A stretch of 64,000 bases of DNA from Echinarachnius parma. Lineage: Eukaryota; Echinodermata; Echinoidea; Clypeasteroida; Echinarachniidae. The translations under genes were made by a program, and so were the position numbers. The stretch covers positions 41,867-105,866 of the forward strand of contig JBAMJV010009368.1 of NCBI GenBank assembly GCA_037951105.1. The letters run 5' to 3'. The stretch's first letter is position 1. Every line of letters starts with the position of its first letter. Below are positions 1-12,910 of this stretch, in pieces. The notes beneath the pieces were generated by a model, which saw nothing but the letters and a program-made list of their open reading frames with translations, did not search any database and was not told where the DNA came from.

Positions 1-593
1 ATGAAACCTTACAAATAGATGTACAAGACTAGCTTTTTTCCTTCATATTTCTACCTCATGATTAGTGAAATACGGATTCAATTTGACCAAAAAGAATAAT
101 AGCAAGGAACATTACAACTTCTGTGTAAAAACCTACATAACCCTTACTAATATAAATCCAGCTTTGGTTTTTACATGTTTATTTCCACTAAGGCCAAGTC
201 TGTTCGGTCGGTCACATCGCTTCCCTACCGTCACCATTGGGTCCCGTTTTTTTTTTTTTTCGGAACCGGGATCTGAAAAAAAAACTAAAAACTTAACAAA
301 TTCCACCTCGTTCTTGAAATATGTATGATTCAATATGAAAAAAAAAAAATAGCTAGGATCGTTACAACCTGTGTACAACCCTATGGAAACCTCTAAATAG
401 TAAAATACTAAGTAGAGGACCCGTGTTTACAAAACACATCCACACTGAAAGGTTCCCAAAATACATTACATTTGTAGATCTAAAATAATGTTTGAACAGA
501 AAAACAACAACTCACAACGTCAACAAATCATGCCATTCCATTCCATATCGTGATTATGAAAAACACTGGCTATTTCCAACTTAAAAAAAAAAA
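1..593. other. AT-rich non-coding stretch
   Basis: I see no supportable gene here. There are A/T homopolymers and a short inverted pair around 240-285 (GGAACCGGGATCTG near T and A tracts). It lies downstream of the left gene copy, past its probable polyadenylation signal. Confidence 0.5.
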
Positions 594-1201
594 AATTGTC
601 TGATGGTAGGGATCGAACCAGGGATCTCAGAGCTGCCAACCTCTAGAACATGAAATCAGTACTCTCAAGGCTCAAAATCAGTAATTTGGGGAAGAAATCA
701 GTAATTTCCTACGCGGCTCTATGAACTATAAGTTTAGTGAAACGGTTACACGACGGTTAACCGACCGTCATCGGCAAAAACGTTTAGCATAACGGGTAAC
801 CAAACAAATTTAAAAAAAAAAAAAAAATTGTCATCCCCATTCTATAGATTCGGTCATAAAATGGCACGTTGAACCCTGCTAATCTATTGCTAAAGTGAAG
901 GTATTTTACATGTATCACAAATAAACAAAACAAATAAACAAATGGTAAGAGAATTAACGATAGGGAGATTAGACTGGAAAAATGGACAGATATCGGATAT
1001 ATCCGGGGGAAAAGAAAAAGAAAAAAAAAGAAAAAAAAAAAAACCTTCCCCCCCCCCCCCCCCCCCCCCCGTAATTTTTAAGCGGCATTCCGTACTCCCG
1101 TAATGGTTGTCAATTTCCGTACCAATTACGGAAAATCTGTACTAGTTAGCAGCTCTGGGATCTCCCCGTTGTAGTCTGATGCTCTACTGACTTAGCTTAC
1201 T
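594..1201 (-). repeat. tRNA-derived SINE head, split by a DNA transposon
   Basis: On the minus strand, 1201-1157 carries an A-box-like segment (GCTAAGTCAGTAGAGCATC) and 628-594 carries a perfect B box (GGTTCGATCCC). Once the 629-1156 insertion is left out, the two halves join as a tRNA-Lys-like sequence. The rest of a tRNA cloverleaf is not convincing, so this is a SINE head or pseudo-tRNA rather than a functional tRNA gene. Confidence 0.6.
629..1156. mobile_element. hAT-like MITE inserted in the SINE head
   Basis: The ends are inverted (AGAGCTGCCAAC at left; AGAGCTGCTAAC in reverse complement at right). The element is flanked by an 8-bp direct repeat GGGATCTC at 621-628 and 1157-1164. An 8-bp duplication is typical of hAT-type elements. 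The interior holds a fragment of the GGTTAACCG-rich family also seen at 10501 and 17007, and a run of about 20 C. No transposase frame is present. Confidence 0.7.
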
Positions 1202-1799
1202 CGCCTCCATTGGTTTGGGAATGGACAGACATGTGTAGTCGTATCTTTCTGATGTGCACACGAAACTTAGATAGGCATCTTGTGCACACGTCACAAAATT
1301 TGCGTTCGGCTTTGAATAGCTGGCGAGGGTGGTCATTTTGGGGCTTGAAACGTCAAAAAAAGCAACTTCCGTTTGATGTAATTTGATACCCTTTGGCTAT
1401 TACCTCACTAAAGGTAGTAGCATTCATCAGTGCAAAGATGAGGGTCATACGTCAAGGCATGGTGATTTGCATAATAGCCGGGGAGACAAACAAACAAACA
1501 AACAAACAAACAGAGTCTCCTGTTTTAGTAGTATAGATGTATGATTAAATCTGAAAACAAAATTATATGAATAATAGCGATGATTATAATTACAATGTAA
1601 AACCTACAGCAACGTGTCAGCAAACAGCATTTACAGGTACATTTGTGCTCATTACTTGGCCTCTTGAAAATTGCACAAATCACTCAGTGTACAAATCAGA
1701 CCACAGGTAGACACCCTTTACCAACCCACATGGTTAACCCTAGGACACGGTGCTCCAAGATGTACATAAATCATTAATACACCAACTTGAACTTAATTT
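1202..1799. other. intergenic, simple repeat only
   Basis: No gene is recognised. The only clear structure is a (CAAA)n run at about 1490-1511. Confidence 0.4.
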
Positions 1800-1805
1800 T
1801 TTATT
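1800..1805 (-). promoter_or_regulatory. candidate polyadenylation signal of the left gene copy
   Basis: AATAAA on the minus strand, about 640 bases past the stop codon at 2448. The intervening sequence consists of decayed copies of the terminal exon, so a long 3' UTR is plausible. Position is the only support. Confidence 0.35.
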
Positions 1806-1979
1806 TCCATTATGTGGAAAATTAGCACTCTCTAATACAAAGAATCCCTTTATCACAGAAACATTGTATTTTGTTTGTATGTATTAACTTTAACGGTTTA
1901 ACGTATTCCCTTCTAGATTTTGAAATCTTACCCCGTTCACTACGAGATCCTGAAATCCCCACAGACTTTGTACATAGCC

Positions 1980-2447
1980 CACCTGGTTCAAATACATGGC
2001 TGGATGGCCCACCAGGTTGCTGTAGGCAATGGTTAATGTCTCTCTTAATTACATTCCTCGCAACGCTCAGCAATTTCATCAAGGTAACCATCAGTGTCGT
2101 CAAGGCGAGTCATTTCCCTAAACTTGGAGAATCCTTCACAGTATCTTTCCTGGTATATATTACATCCACATATTCATGCAGACAGGAAGGGCAATTCACC
2201 ATCTCTACAGTCACATTGTCTCTCTTACTTCCTCGCAACGCTCAGTAATTTCCTCAAGGTAATCATCAATACTATTGAGGTGGTCCTGGACCTAAGCTTG
2301 GGGAATCCTTTATAAGATCTATTCTGGTATGACATCCACATATTCATGCTCCATGCATAAATGGCGAGTCATTTCCCTAAACTTGGGAGAATCCTTTACA
2401 GTAACTTTCCTGGTGTCACATCCACATATTCATGTTGGCAGGAAGGA
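1980..2447 (-). pseudogene. decayed tandem copies of the terminal exon's 3' end
   Basis: On the minus strand, two to three successive blocks repeat the last coding stretch of the gene (the part encoding DVIPG...PKFKSRTHLD...DDYLEEITKRYEEW). One block is at about 2222-2335, one at about 2040-2190 and a short one at about 2340-2440. Stops and small indels break all of them (for example the IPE-stop version near 2320). They follow the intact stop codon, so they form 3' UTR or downstream sequence. Serial tandem duplication of the exon end is the simplest explanation. Confidence 0.7.
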
Positions 2448-3623
2448 TCAAGTCACCATCTCTACAGGCACATTGTCTCTCTTCCACTCCTCATAGCGCT
2501 TAGTGATTTCCTCAAGGTAATCGTCAACCGGATCGAGGTGGGTCCTGGACTTAAACTTGGGGAAGCCCTCATGAGATCTCCCTGGGATGACATCCAGGCA
2601 CCTGTTGTCAAGAAGGCGCTTTGCCAGCTCCCGGATGTCCTTGCTCTTTTTCTTTTCCTTCTCTTTGGATTTTTCGGTCTCCATAAGCATAGACTGGTCC
2701 AAGTTGTCCTCTATATTTCTGCGAAGCCCAAGCAACTGGCTGACGCGCAAGCCCCTGCTTGGGTAAAGATAAGTGACCGCTGCATTCCTGATGGTATCTT
2801 CATACTCTGCATCCATTATCTCCATGTATCTGTCCAGCGGCACGTTCCCTCCGGCCTCACCACTCACATTCACCGTCCTGTTCCACTGGAGCTGGTGGGC
2901 AACCCGGGGCGAGGTCACACCCATAGTGGCTATGAGATAGGCAAACCCCTCCTCAAACATCTCTGTCTGCTGGCCGCGGAAGAAGTCCACCATGTCGCAT
3001 TTCCAATGAATGTTCATTCGTAAGCCATCGTTTTCGCACATTGCATCGTTGCGCACCATCTCTCCTAGGCCACGATACAGGAGGGCTCTGGAGTACTCGT
3101 GGACGTAGTCGCACCGCGATTCAGCCTCGCATTCGCTGGAACAGAACCAATCGCCCTCGGGGAGATCATCTGAATCCAGGTCCAGGCAGGAGAGATGGAA
3201 CCAAGAGCCACGCTTGCACGATCCGTTGTCGCATTGCACCATGAGCTCGTCCTCCTCACCCGCCCTGCAGATGCAGTAGAGTCCCTCCTCTAGGCTCTCG
3301 GTGTTCGCTTTCATCTTCTTGGGTTTCTTGGCCCCGGACCAAGGAATGACCATCTTGACCACAGACTCCGCAACATCTTGCAGTTTCTTTGCAGTTTTCT
3401 CAACTTTGAGTTTAAGCACTCCGGGTGGGTCACAGGACGACAGGATGGAGCAGGCCGCTGTGACGACGTAGGCCTCTGTGGCGAACCTGAGAAGGGTTGC
3501 AGCATGGTCGGTTGTTTCCAGCCTGACATCAGTGAAGGTGTTGTCCGGATACCAATCCCTGATGTTGGATAGTGTCCCTGTATCATTACAGCTCCTGGGA
3601 TCATAGAGCTGTCTGTATGTCTC
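2448..3623 (-). CDS. exon 9: PHD finger and C-terminal DUF6589-like part
   Basis: The terminal coding exon encodes 391 residues plus stop. The acceptor is TGTTACAG before GAG ACA TAC. The N-terminal part (ETYRQLYDPRS...HAATLLRFATEAYVVTAACSILS) resembles the helical part of DUF6589. Next comes a Cys4-His-Cys3 PHD finger encoded at about 3275-3129 (C-x-C, C-x4-C, H-x2-C, C-x3-C, with the WFH aromatic before the histidine). After it come QLQWNRTVNVSGEAGGNVPLD-type residues at about 2890-2840, the family's G-N-x-P-x-D-x-x-M-E signature. A K/E-rich tail (SKEKEKKKSKD) precedes the end. The final PHD pair is C-x3-C rather than the usual C-x2-C. Confidence 0.85.
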   Translation of the reverse strand, partial: ETYRQLYDPRSCNDTGTLSNIRDWYPDNTFTDVRLETTDHAATLLRFATEAYVVTAACSILSSCDPPGVLKLKVEKTAKKLQDVAESVVKMVIPWSGAKKPKKMKANTESLEEGLYCICRAGEEDELMVQCDNGSCKRGSWFHLSCLDLDSDDLPEGDWFCSSECEAESRCDYVHEYSRALLYRGLGEMVRNDAMCENDGLRMNIHWKCDMVDFFRGQQTEMFEEGFAYLIATMGVTSPRVAHQLQWNRTVNVSGEAGGNVPLDRYMEIMDAEYEDTIRNAAVTYLYPSRGLRVSQLLGLRRNIEDNLDQSMLMETEKSKEKEKKKSKDIRELAKRLLDNRCLDVIPGRSHEGFPKFKSRTHLDPVDDYLEEITKRYEEWKRDNVPVEMVT

Positions 3624-6600
3624 CTGTAACATGGAAAAGATAAGACAATTCATTCATTGAGGCTTAGGGTGTTATGCCCTAAAAAATGTATTCCCCTCAA
3701 AATTACACTATGTCTTCAATATATTTGTTTTTGTTGCCAGGCCTACCCATTCGTGCAGAGCCAGTTCTTCTAACCCATCATACTTGCTCCCCCTGGTCTC
3801 TCTGGCTTTCATGGCCGATTTACAGCCAAAGATTGTACAGACTGTAAAAAGACCCCATTGTAGTCATATACTCTAAAGGATTATCCAAAAAATTAAGTAA
3901 GGTTACTGGTATTACGCTTTAACAAACCTGAACAAGTTCACCTCACTGAACACACTTGCAGGAAACAGGAACCCCCCCCCCCCAAAAAAAAATTCCCCCA
4001 AATCAAAACGATTTTTGGGGGGCCTACTTTTTATTTGTTCAGGGGCTCTTTGGGCATTTCGAGGGCGAATGAGGGCGAATTCGCCCTCTGCCCCGTGTAT
4101 TTTTTTCGCTGCAAACTTGCTTGCTCTCTTTGAATCTGTGCTTCTTTGGTTATCTTTCACATGGTATGGAGGGTTTACAGCCAATGTGTATGTAAACTAG
4201 GAACCATATGAACCCGACAACTAGAGACATACACTAAAGGATTCATCGGAAATAAAGAAAGTTTAAGCTATCAAACCTTAATATAGGCGCCATGTTTCTG
4301 CTACTCCTGTGGAAGCAGATACAGTGCTTCCAGCCGATCACTCTTGCTCTTCCCAGTCCCTCTGGCCCTCTGCATGCCTTTCACCATCCTACTCATGGAC
4401 GGTTTACACCCGAAAATTGTGTAAACTAACATCCCTAGAAGTCACAAAATTATGCAATAGGATTATACAAAAATTAAGAAAGTATAAGCTAGAACAAACC
4501 TGAATATAGGCGCCATGTTTCTGCCTCTCCTGCAGCGGCAGATAGAGTCCTTCCAGCCAATCATACTTTCCCTCCCCAGTCCCTCTAGCCTTCTTTATAC
4601 TAATAGCGGGTTTACAGCCTAGAATTGTGTAAACTAACATCCCTAGAAGTCACGAAACTAGGCAATAGGATCATACAAAAGTGAAGATAGTATTTATAAG
4701 CTAGAACAAACCTGAATATAGGCGCCATGTTTCTGCCACTCCTGCGGAGGCAGATAGAGTCCTTCCAGCCGATCACACTGTCCCTCCCCAGTCTCTCTGG
4801 CCTTCTGTGCCTCTCTCACTCTCTTAATCAAAGCAGGCTTACAGCCGAGGATAGTGCGGACAGGGCCGGTCTGTTCAGTAACTGGCACTTGCTTGTGGAC
4901 GGTGTCCAAAACATCTGCAATCTCTTCACGTTTGCTTGTTTCATTCACAATGTGAGTGATGCCAAGGGGAATCTGAACATGCAGAATGAGTAAAAAAAAA
5001 AATAAGAAGAAGAAGAAGTCATACACACATACTGAGTATAAACCTACAAGGTGAATTAGAACGTTAGAGGGAACCATCACCCCAAGATAACATTCTTAGA
5101 AATTAAATGTAATACATTCTCTATGAATGTGTCAATACTGAGCATGTTCATTGAATTCCCTTTTTATGTCGTCTTGTAGTAAGAAAATGTACATAGAATG
5201 GTGTATTTGTAGTATTATGGTATGGTATTTCCCAGTATGTGAACAAAACAAATTTCCTGTGCATTTACATTTGGACTAATAAATGAAATTAAATGAATGA
5301 ATGAACCATTTCCTTTGCTTTTACAATTGGACTAATAAATGAAATGAAAGAATGAATGAAAGAATAAATGAATGAATGAACGACCAAATGAATGAATGAA
5401 TGAACGACCAAATGAATGAATGAATTAATGAACAAATGAACGAATTAACTTCTTTTGCATTTACATTTGGTCTAATAAATGAATGAATGAATGAATGAAT
5501 GGATAGAAATGAATGATCGAAATAAATGAATGAACGAAGGAATGAATAAATGAATGAGCGAATGAAAGAAACAAACAAATGAATATTCACTTACAATTAC
5601 ACTTTTCTTGTTTGATTCCTCAGAATACCTGTGCGGGATGTGGTAGTCTACTATTTTCCCAGCGAATTTTTGAAAGCAGGGCAACCTCTTGACTAGGATT
5701 CTCTTCACCATTGCAACATACTCTGACCTGCAAAAAGAGAAAAGAAAAAAGAAAAAGAAATAGCGAATAATGTTTAGAGAATAATGTACAGAGCTCTTGA
5801 CTAGGATTCTCTTCACCATCGCAACATACTCTGACCTGCAAAAAGAGAAAGAAAAAAAGCTAGATGGAGCTTCGACTGCGCGCAGTCAAAAAATCCTGAA
5901 AAGATAAATTTTAAGTGAATATTTTTTGAGATATTGTAAGGTGGTTATTTTGACATGGTATTTAGTTCAAGTTCTGTTCCATTATGCTCATCCCCTTTTG
6001 TCACCGTCACCCCATTCTTCTCTATCAACATCTGTTGGTATTCTGTTCTGTTATTTCAATCATCTCATTCATGTCCACTGAACTGTCTATTCTATTGTTT
6101 CCTTTCTGGGCCCCGTAACATAAAACTTTACGATTGATCGTACGATCGATTATCGATCGTACGATCAATCGTAAAGAAAAACTGTAACATAAACATGCTA
6201 CGATCAATTGCTTCTACGATCAATCGTAGTTAGCAATTGATCCTAACTCACGATTGACCTGGACCTTTGACCTAATGACCCGAAATTTTATAAGTGTATA
6301 GCTCCTCAAGATACAAATAGGTACCAAGTTTGATAGTTATTTGTCAACTGGTTCTTGTGATATTGCAACTACAAGCTATTTTTGCATTTCCTGTGACCTT
6401 GACCTTTGACCTCATGACTCCAAAATCTGATAGCTACAATGGCTTTTTGAGATACATTCAAGTACCAAGTTTGATTAAAATCTGACATTCAGTTCTTGAG
6501 ATTTTGCAATTACAAGCTAATTCACTGAATCCTGTGACCTTTGACCTTTGATCATTGGCACCTCAAGATACATACATGAACCAAGTTTGGTGAGAATCCG

Positions 6601-9600
6601 TCAATTGGTTCTTGAGATAACCCGATCACAAGCTATTTTTGCATGAGCCCTGTGACCTTTGACCTCATGACCCCAAAATATAATCAGATCATTGGCACCC
6701 CAAGTTTATGAGCTAAGTTTGGTGAGAATCCGTCATTCGGTTCTTGAGATAACCTGATCACAAGCTAATTTTGCATAATGAGCCCTGTGACCTTTGACCT
6801 TTGACCTCATGACCCCAAAATCTAGTCAGATCATTGGCACCCTAAGATACATACATGAACCAAGTTTGGTGAGAACCTGTCAATCGGTTCTTGAGATCAC
6901 GAGAACGCGATCACGAGAACGGGACATACATTATGGACGGACGGACAACCTGAAAACATAATGCCTCCGGCTACTTCGTTGCGGAGGCTTGAAAAAGAAA
7001 TAGAGAATAATGTTTAGACAATAATGTACAAAGCTCTCCCTTTAAGGATCTAGTACTGTATGTCTGTATTTTCAAGTGTATAAACCTTACCCCAACTTTC
7101 TCCTCAGCCCACGGCTGATAGACTATTAAAGGGGAATTCCACCACAGAAATGTGATGTCTATTCTATGTGATGCTATAAAATGAAGTGAATATGAAGAAT
7201 CTTGATCGAAAATCTGAGCCCAAACGTTAGAGCAATAAAAAAGTTATGACAGGATGAACTTTGCTCCGATTTTTAGTATCGTTCGCAATTGCTATCGATC
7301 GTGACGTCACTTGCGAGCTGCAGCCATTTTGACTTCTACATGGAAAGTTTACCAAATTTAAATTTTCTTCATAACAAAGCAAATTTATGAGCTTACAAAT
7401 TCCAAAGAGGTTGGCCCATCGATATTCTTCTATGAATTTGTGAAAACTAGCAGAGAAAAATTAATTTTTTGCAACGAAAATGAGAAATAAATGTATTTTC
7501 ATGTACTAAAGCCATGGCGAGTTGCTCGTCAATGATGTTGCATATGGCGGCAATTTTGAAACGATCGCTCATTACTACATGATGTTCAAATAGGTATAAC
7601 TCCCGTGTTTCTTGTCCGATTTTGATCAAATTTTCACCAATTATGCCTCTTATTCTGCTTATTCAAATAATGAATGGTTTTGTCAGGCCCGGAATACCCC
7701 TTTAATATTGCGATGAATCAATGTGACATCACGCATTTGTACTTTATTCAAATAATATTGTTTTATCTCATGACTCAGTCAAAACAGTATTCATACACTT
7801 ATGTTTAAGTCAAATTCCACGATCATTACAGTAAAAATGTTATGAAGTTTTCATGACTTTTCACTATAGTACATACACATGGATCTTTTGTCAACTTCTA
7901 GTAGGTACTTTATGTGACCAAATAAGTTCTACAAATCTTTATTTGTATTTCAGTGCTGAAGGAATGCAGACAAAATGAACATGTTTGTTCTCATCATATC
8001 CCTGATCAAAATATTTTGAATATCAATGCTGCCAATAGCCAACAAAAGATTTTTAAAAAATTAAAAAAAACACTGATTAATTGTTAAAGGGACTTAGTAA
8101 CATTGTCCAAATCCTCAAAATAAAATTTTAATTCTAGCGGTTCCCTTATACCTTGTTGTATTCGTATCAACAATAAAATCACGGGACAGGTTTCGGTTTT
8201 TCAAATTTCCCTTTCGTTACAAAGATATGTATGATTGAAGTATTCAGATAAGAAAAACTCTGGGCGAGTTTTTCTTCCGTGTACAAAGTGAGTGCAGTGA
8301 GTTACTGAATATCACTTTGCATTTTCGCTCATTAATTGGCCATACAATGTCCATTTGACTTGAAATTTTCACACAAAACCCTGTGGACATATGAGATAAC
8401 AACAATATACATTGCATCAACCATTCATCACTTTTTTCACATGTCAACAAAGTTATTAGATCCCTTTAAAGGGGACCACCCGGCAATGAACAACACATAA
8501 TTATATGTTTTGGTACCATTTTGTGATATCAAATAGGTACCCAACATTTTTCAAAGGCTTGTGCAATTCCAACCACTTACAGAACCACTATTATTTCCAG
8601 GTTCCATACAGGCCAAACATTTGCCAGTGCGCCAATGCTATTCATGCGTACGTTTGGAGACAATAGAATCCCGGACGATTCGTTTGCTCTAGACAAAGTA
8701 GTCTTCATACATGCAGACCCATGAACACATGCTTCAAAATGGTGATGCGTTTTCTAATTGTATATTTCTTTTTTAAAGAACATATTTTTGTGAACTTGTT
8801 AATGGAACGGACTACTAAAGATGTTACCTTTGATTTATTATAATGTTATTTTTTGTTAACTTAAACATCAGTTTCTAAATTCAATAAATCATGTATTCTG
8901 TTTCCGTCTCGGGTTTGTCTTTCATAGTGGGCATTATTGTATTTGCAAGTCATTATCAGACTTTATGGATTGAAAATGTGTAATCTGTAATTTGAGATTC
9001 AGTGAACTGGTCTTCTTCCATTAACAAGACCGATTAAGATTCACATTCTTGTTTATCTGTATTTTCCTCTGGTTAGTATTCGCGAGGAACATATTGCACT
9101 CGACTCGCTCAATATAATTACAGAGAATGCAATGTTTTTGCTATACCACTCAAGGCCAGTCAATATTATATCATTAATCTTTGTAATTAACTATTGGTTT
9201 TACTACTCACTGTATCCGCACCGCTTCATGGCTCAATATAACAAACTTTTCTGGGAGAATTGTTAACTTCAGGGTAGGGCGCACTTCTTCCCCCAGATGC
9301 ATGCTGGGTATGCGATCGACAGCAAGGAAAGTGTGCGCCATAGTGCCGCGCTTCCTTGTCTGACCGGTGACGATGGTCATGGCTAACGTTGGGACCTCGC
9401 TAAATGCTAAAGAGTATCCATGGTTCTTGTCTTCAATCATCCGACGTTCACCTTTTAGTAAACAAAAAAAGGAGGGAAAAAAAGGGATGAATTTTTGAAG
9501 ATGCAAAGTTTAGGAATTTGAAGGGACCTAGACATCAATCATCTGTGTTAGAACAAACACACACACACACAAAAAAAGATGCATTTTTTAAAACCCCAAT

Positions 9601-12600
9601 CAGGTCGTGGGTTGGAATCAACCCCCTCGACGTTTCGCATGATGATTCCGCAATGGACAGAGCTGCCAAGCTGCCAAGCATATTGGTATTTCTCACACCC
9701 CAAAATCAGTATTTTGCTGAGGAAATCGGTATTATTCCGTGCAGCAAATATATATGTTGAGAAACTTTGTATTTTCTTTTATTATTATTAGTGTAAAACA
9801 TACAAAATGAATAAGCATGCCATTAAACATGCACTGGAGTAAAGCTGCCAACCTATAGAGAAAAACAAATCACACAGGTTATCCTTCAAATAAAAAAAAA
9901 CCTTTACGAGCGCGTTCATACACTACATGTATATGAAAGGTTTTTTTTATCGCTGATATCAGCATTTTTATTAGATTGTTTTATTTCTTTGTGTTATATT
10001 CTAAATATGTATCATGTATCTTCAGAAGTAGTTTATCATGGATGAACGTAAATCATGTTGCCATTTTCGGACCATTCCTATAATTTATATCAGAAAAACG
10101 TACCAAATGCTGAAAATCCATACTACTTGGCAGCTCTGGCCGTAATAAACCAGAATGAATAAAACACCTCACAAAAGTTCTTACCATTCAAGTGTGAGTG
10201 CTATTCAGGTGTAATGAAAAACTACATGTATTATAAATGGGGTATGAATAAACAGGCTTTTCAATTACTAAGTATCCCAAATTCATGTAAGAAGATAATA
10301 TAGGGACACTCAAGCTTGAATTGGGCAACTGTTTGTGAGGGGTTTACATACTTGCCAACATTTGAAAGTCAGAAAACTGAACACCCGATTGCGAGGGAGC
10401 GGAGCGACCGAGGGGGGGGAGGGTGTGGGAGGGGGGTGTCCCCCCTCCCACGGTAGGGAGCTTTTGCATTTTTGGACTTGTGCAATCTGGTGCATACTAG
10501 GGCTGTAGTGAAACAGTTACACGACGGTTAACCGACCGGCATCGGCAAAAACGTTTTCATTTTCACGGTTTCGGTTAACCAAAAAAAAAAAAAAAAATAT
10601 ATATATATACATCGATTTTTTTTTTTTTTCGTTCCCCATTCTATAGATTCGGTCAGAAAATGGCACGTTGAACTCTGCCAATCAGTTGCTAAAGTAAAGG
10701 TATTTTACATGTAACAAAATGTTAAAATAAACAAATGGTAATAGGATTAATGAATAGATTAAACCTGGTAAGAGCCAAATTTAGAAGAATCATTTGTGAT
10801 GAGATATCTGAAGGCTTTCATCTTGACAGCGGTTTGAAGACTAACATGGCACTGCCCTGCTGATTACAATTGAAAAAAAACGGACAGATATCGGATGGTA
10901 CATGTATATCCGAGAAGAAATTTTTTTTTTTTTTTTTTTTTTCAAAATCGGAACGTTCCGTTTTTTATGGCTATAAAAACTTTAAAAACGGGACAATTCC
11001 GTTAAAAACGGAACGGTTGGCAAGTCTGGGTTTACATAACTCACAGACTTAAAAAATCTTCCTTACTTGAGAGTTCATCAACACTCTGGCAGATCCCCTT
11101 ATCTTTCTTCAGATCGTCCTCTTTCCTGGAATCGGTTGTGGGATCCTTCCAGGCCTCCCCCTTCTTGGTCTGAACTCTGGATGTTCTCGTGCCTGCTGGT
11201 GTCCGCTGGGCTTCTAGAAATAACAATAATAATATACACTCCTGACGACGGATAGTCAACCTATTTGAAACGTCGAGCCCCTCCTACCATCCACCCTCTC
11301 CTCGCAATACCAACAGTCCTTTCCAGGACTATCCCAACAGTCATTTCTAGGACTACCATCAGTCCTTTCTAGGACTACCAACAGTCCTTTCTAGGACTAC
11401 CAACAGTCCTTTCTAGGACTACCAACAGTCCTTTTTAGGACTCTCCTAGAAAGAATACCAACAGTCCTTTTCAGGACTATCCCAACCGTCCTTTCTAGGA
11501 CTACCAACAGTTCTTTTTAGGACTCTCCTAGAAAGAATACCAACAGTCCTTTTCAGGACTACACCAACAGTCCTTTCGAGGACTACAAACAGTCCTTTCT
11601 AGGACTACAAACAGTCCTTTCTAGGACTACCATAGTCCTTTTCAGGATTCACCAATCCTCCCCTCTCACATGGTGCAACCGCAAACGACACATATAATAA
11701 TATAGAAGTTGCTTGTAAGAATCCGCTTCCATGGAGGTGCAGATAATAGGTGTGGTTTGCGGGATCGAGACGATGGACAGTCAACCTGTTTGAAACGTCG
11801 ACCCCCTCCTACCACCCAACCTCTCCTTACAATAACTATACTGGCGCTGAAGCACTTGTTCTACAAGCACAAGAAAGAATGATACCAAGTCCTTTCCAGG
11901 ACTAACACAGTCTTTTTTAGAATTATCCCCAAAAGAATACCAATAGTCCATCTCAGGACTCACCAATCCACTCCCCTTTAATGGTGCAACCGCAACCATA
12001 CATTCATATTGATAATATAGAAGGCTTCTAATTGTTAATTGTTGTGATGTGAATGTCCAAAGAGTAATGTACCAGTCACACCGCCAAACTGACACGAGAC
12101 CGAATAATCGGGGACGTTTCGTGACATTCAGGGTGCTAGCGGTGTCGGAGTGGTATCGGAATTGTCGGTCTCTTTTGCTGTGACTGCTAACCCCAGTTCT
12201 GGCTATTGTTGTTGCCGGATAAAGCGGAAGTTCGGTCTGGTTTCGGTTTGGATTCGGTTTGGCGGTGTGACTGCTACATAAGGTGTGCACATTTCATGTT
12301 AAATGGACAAATGTGATATTTGCTAATTAACAGTTAAAACTTTTCAGTGGATAATAAAAAATCTGAAAACTTCAATCATAAATATCTTTATAATAATGGA
12401 AGAGAAAGGTGGAAAACCCAAAGCTATTCCATGCCTCTATCAATTAGACACGGCTTCAGAATACAAAATTTATTTAGACAGGACTTGGACACGACAGTTG
12501 TTGAAATTTAGTCACAACTAAGTTAGACAAGACTTCAGATACCGGCCATTATGGAGAAAGTAAGAGAATCAAAGTAGACATGGGCTGGGCATGTAGTAAG

Positions 12601-12855
12601 AGTTCAGGACAATAGATCGACTGATCACTTGACATAATGGCAACCAAGGAAGAGAAAGAGAAGTAGAGGAAGACAAAAGAAAAGATGGAGAGATGAACTA
12701 AGATCATACATGTACATGGGAACGGCCACATGGCCCAGGATAGTTAGAGACAGAAGAGAATGGAAATGTCATGAGGAGGGCTTTGTCCAATGTGTGGATG
12801 ATGAGCAAAATAGATAGACGGACGGACGGACGGACGGACGGACGGACAGACAGAC

Positions 12856-12910
<55 letters not shown>

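Noticed and set aside
594-630. Functional tRNA gene
   Set aside because: Only the A- and B-box halves are recognisable, and they are separated by a transposon. A functional cloverleaf is not supported.
5321-5819. Minus-strand frames with HSFIHSFI repeats
   Set aside because: They are AATG microsatellite translations; only 5727-5595 is supported as an exon.
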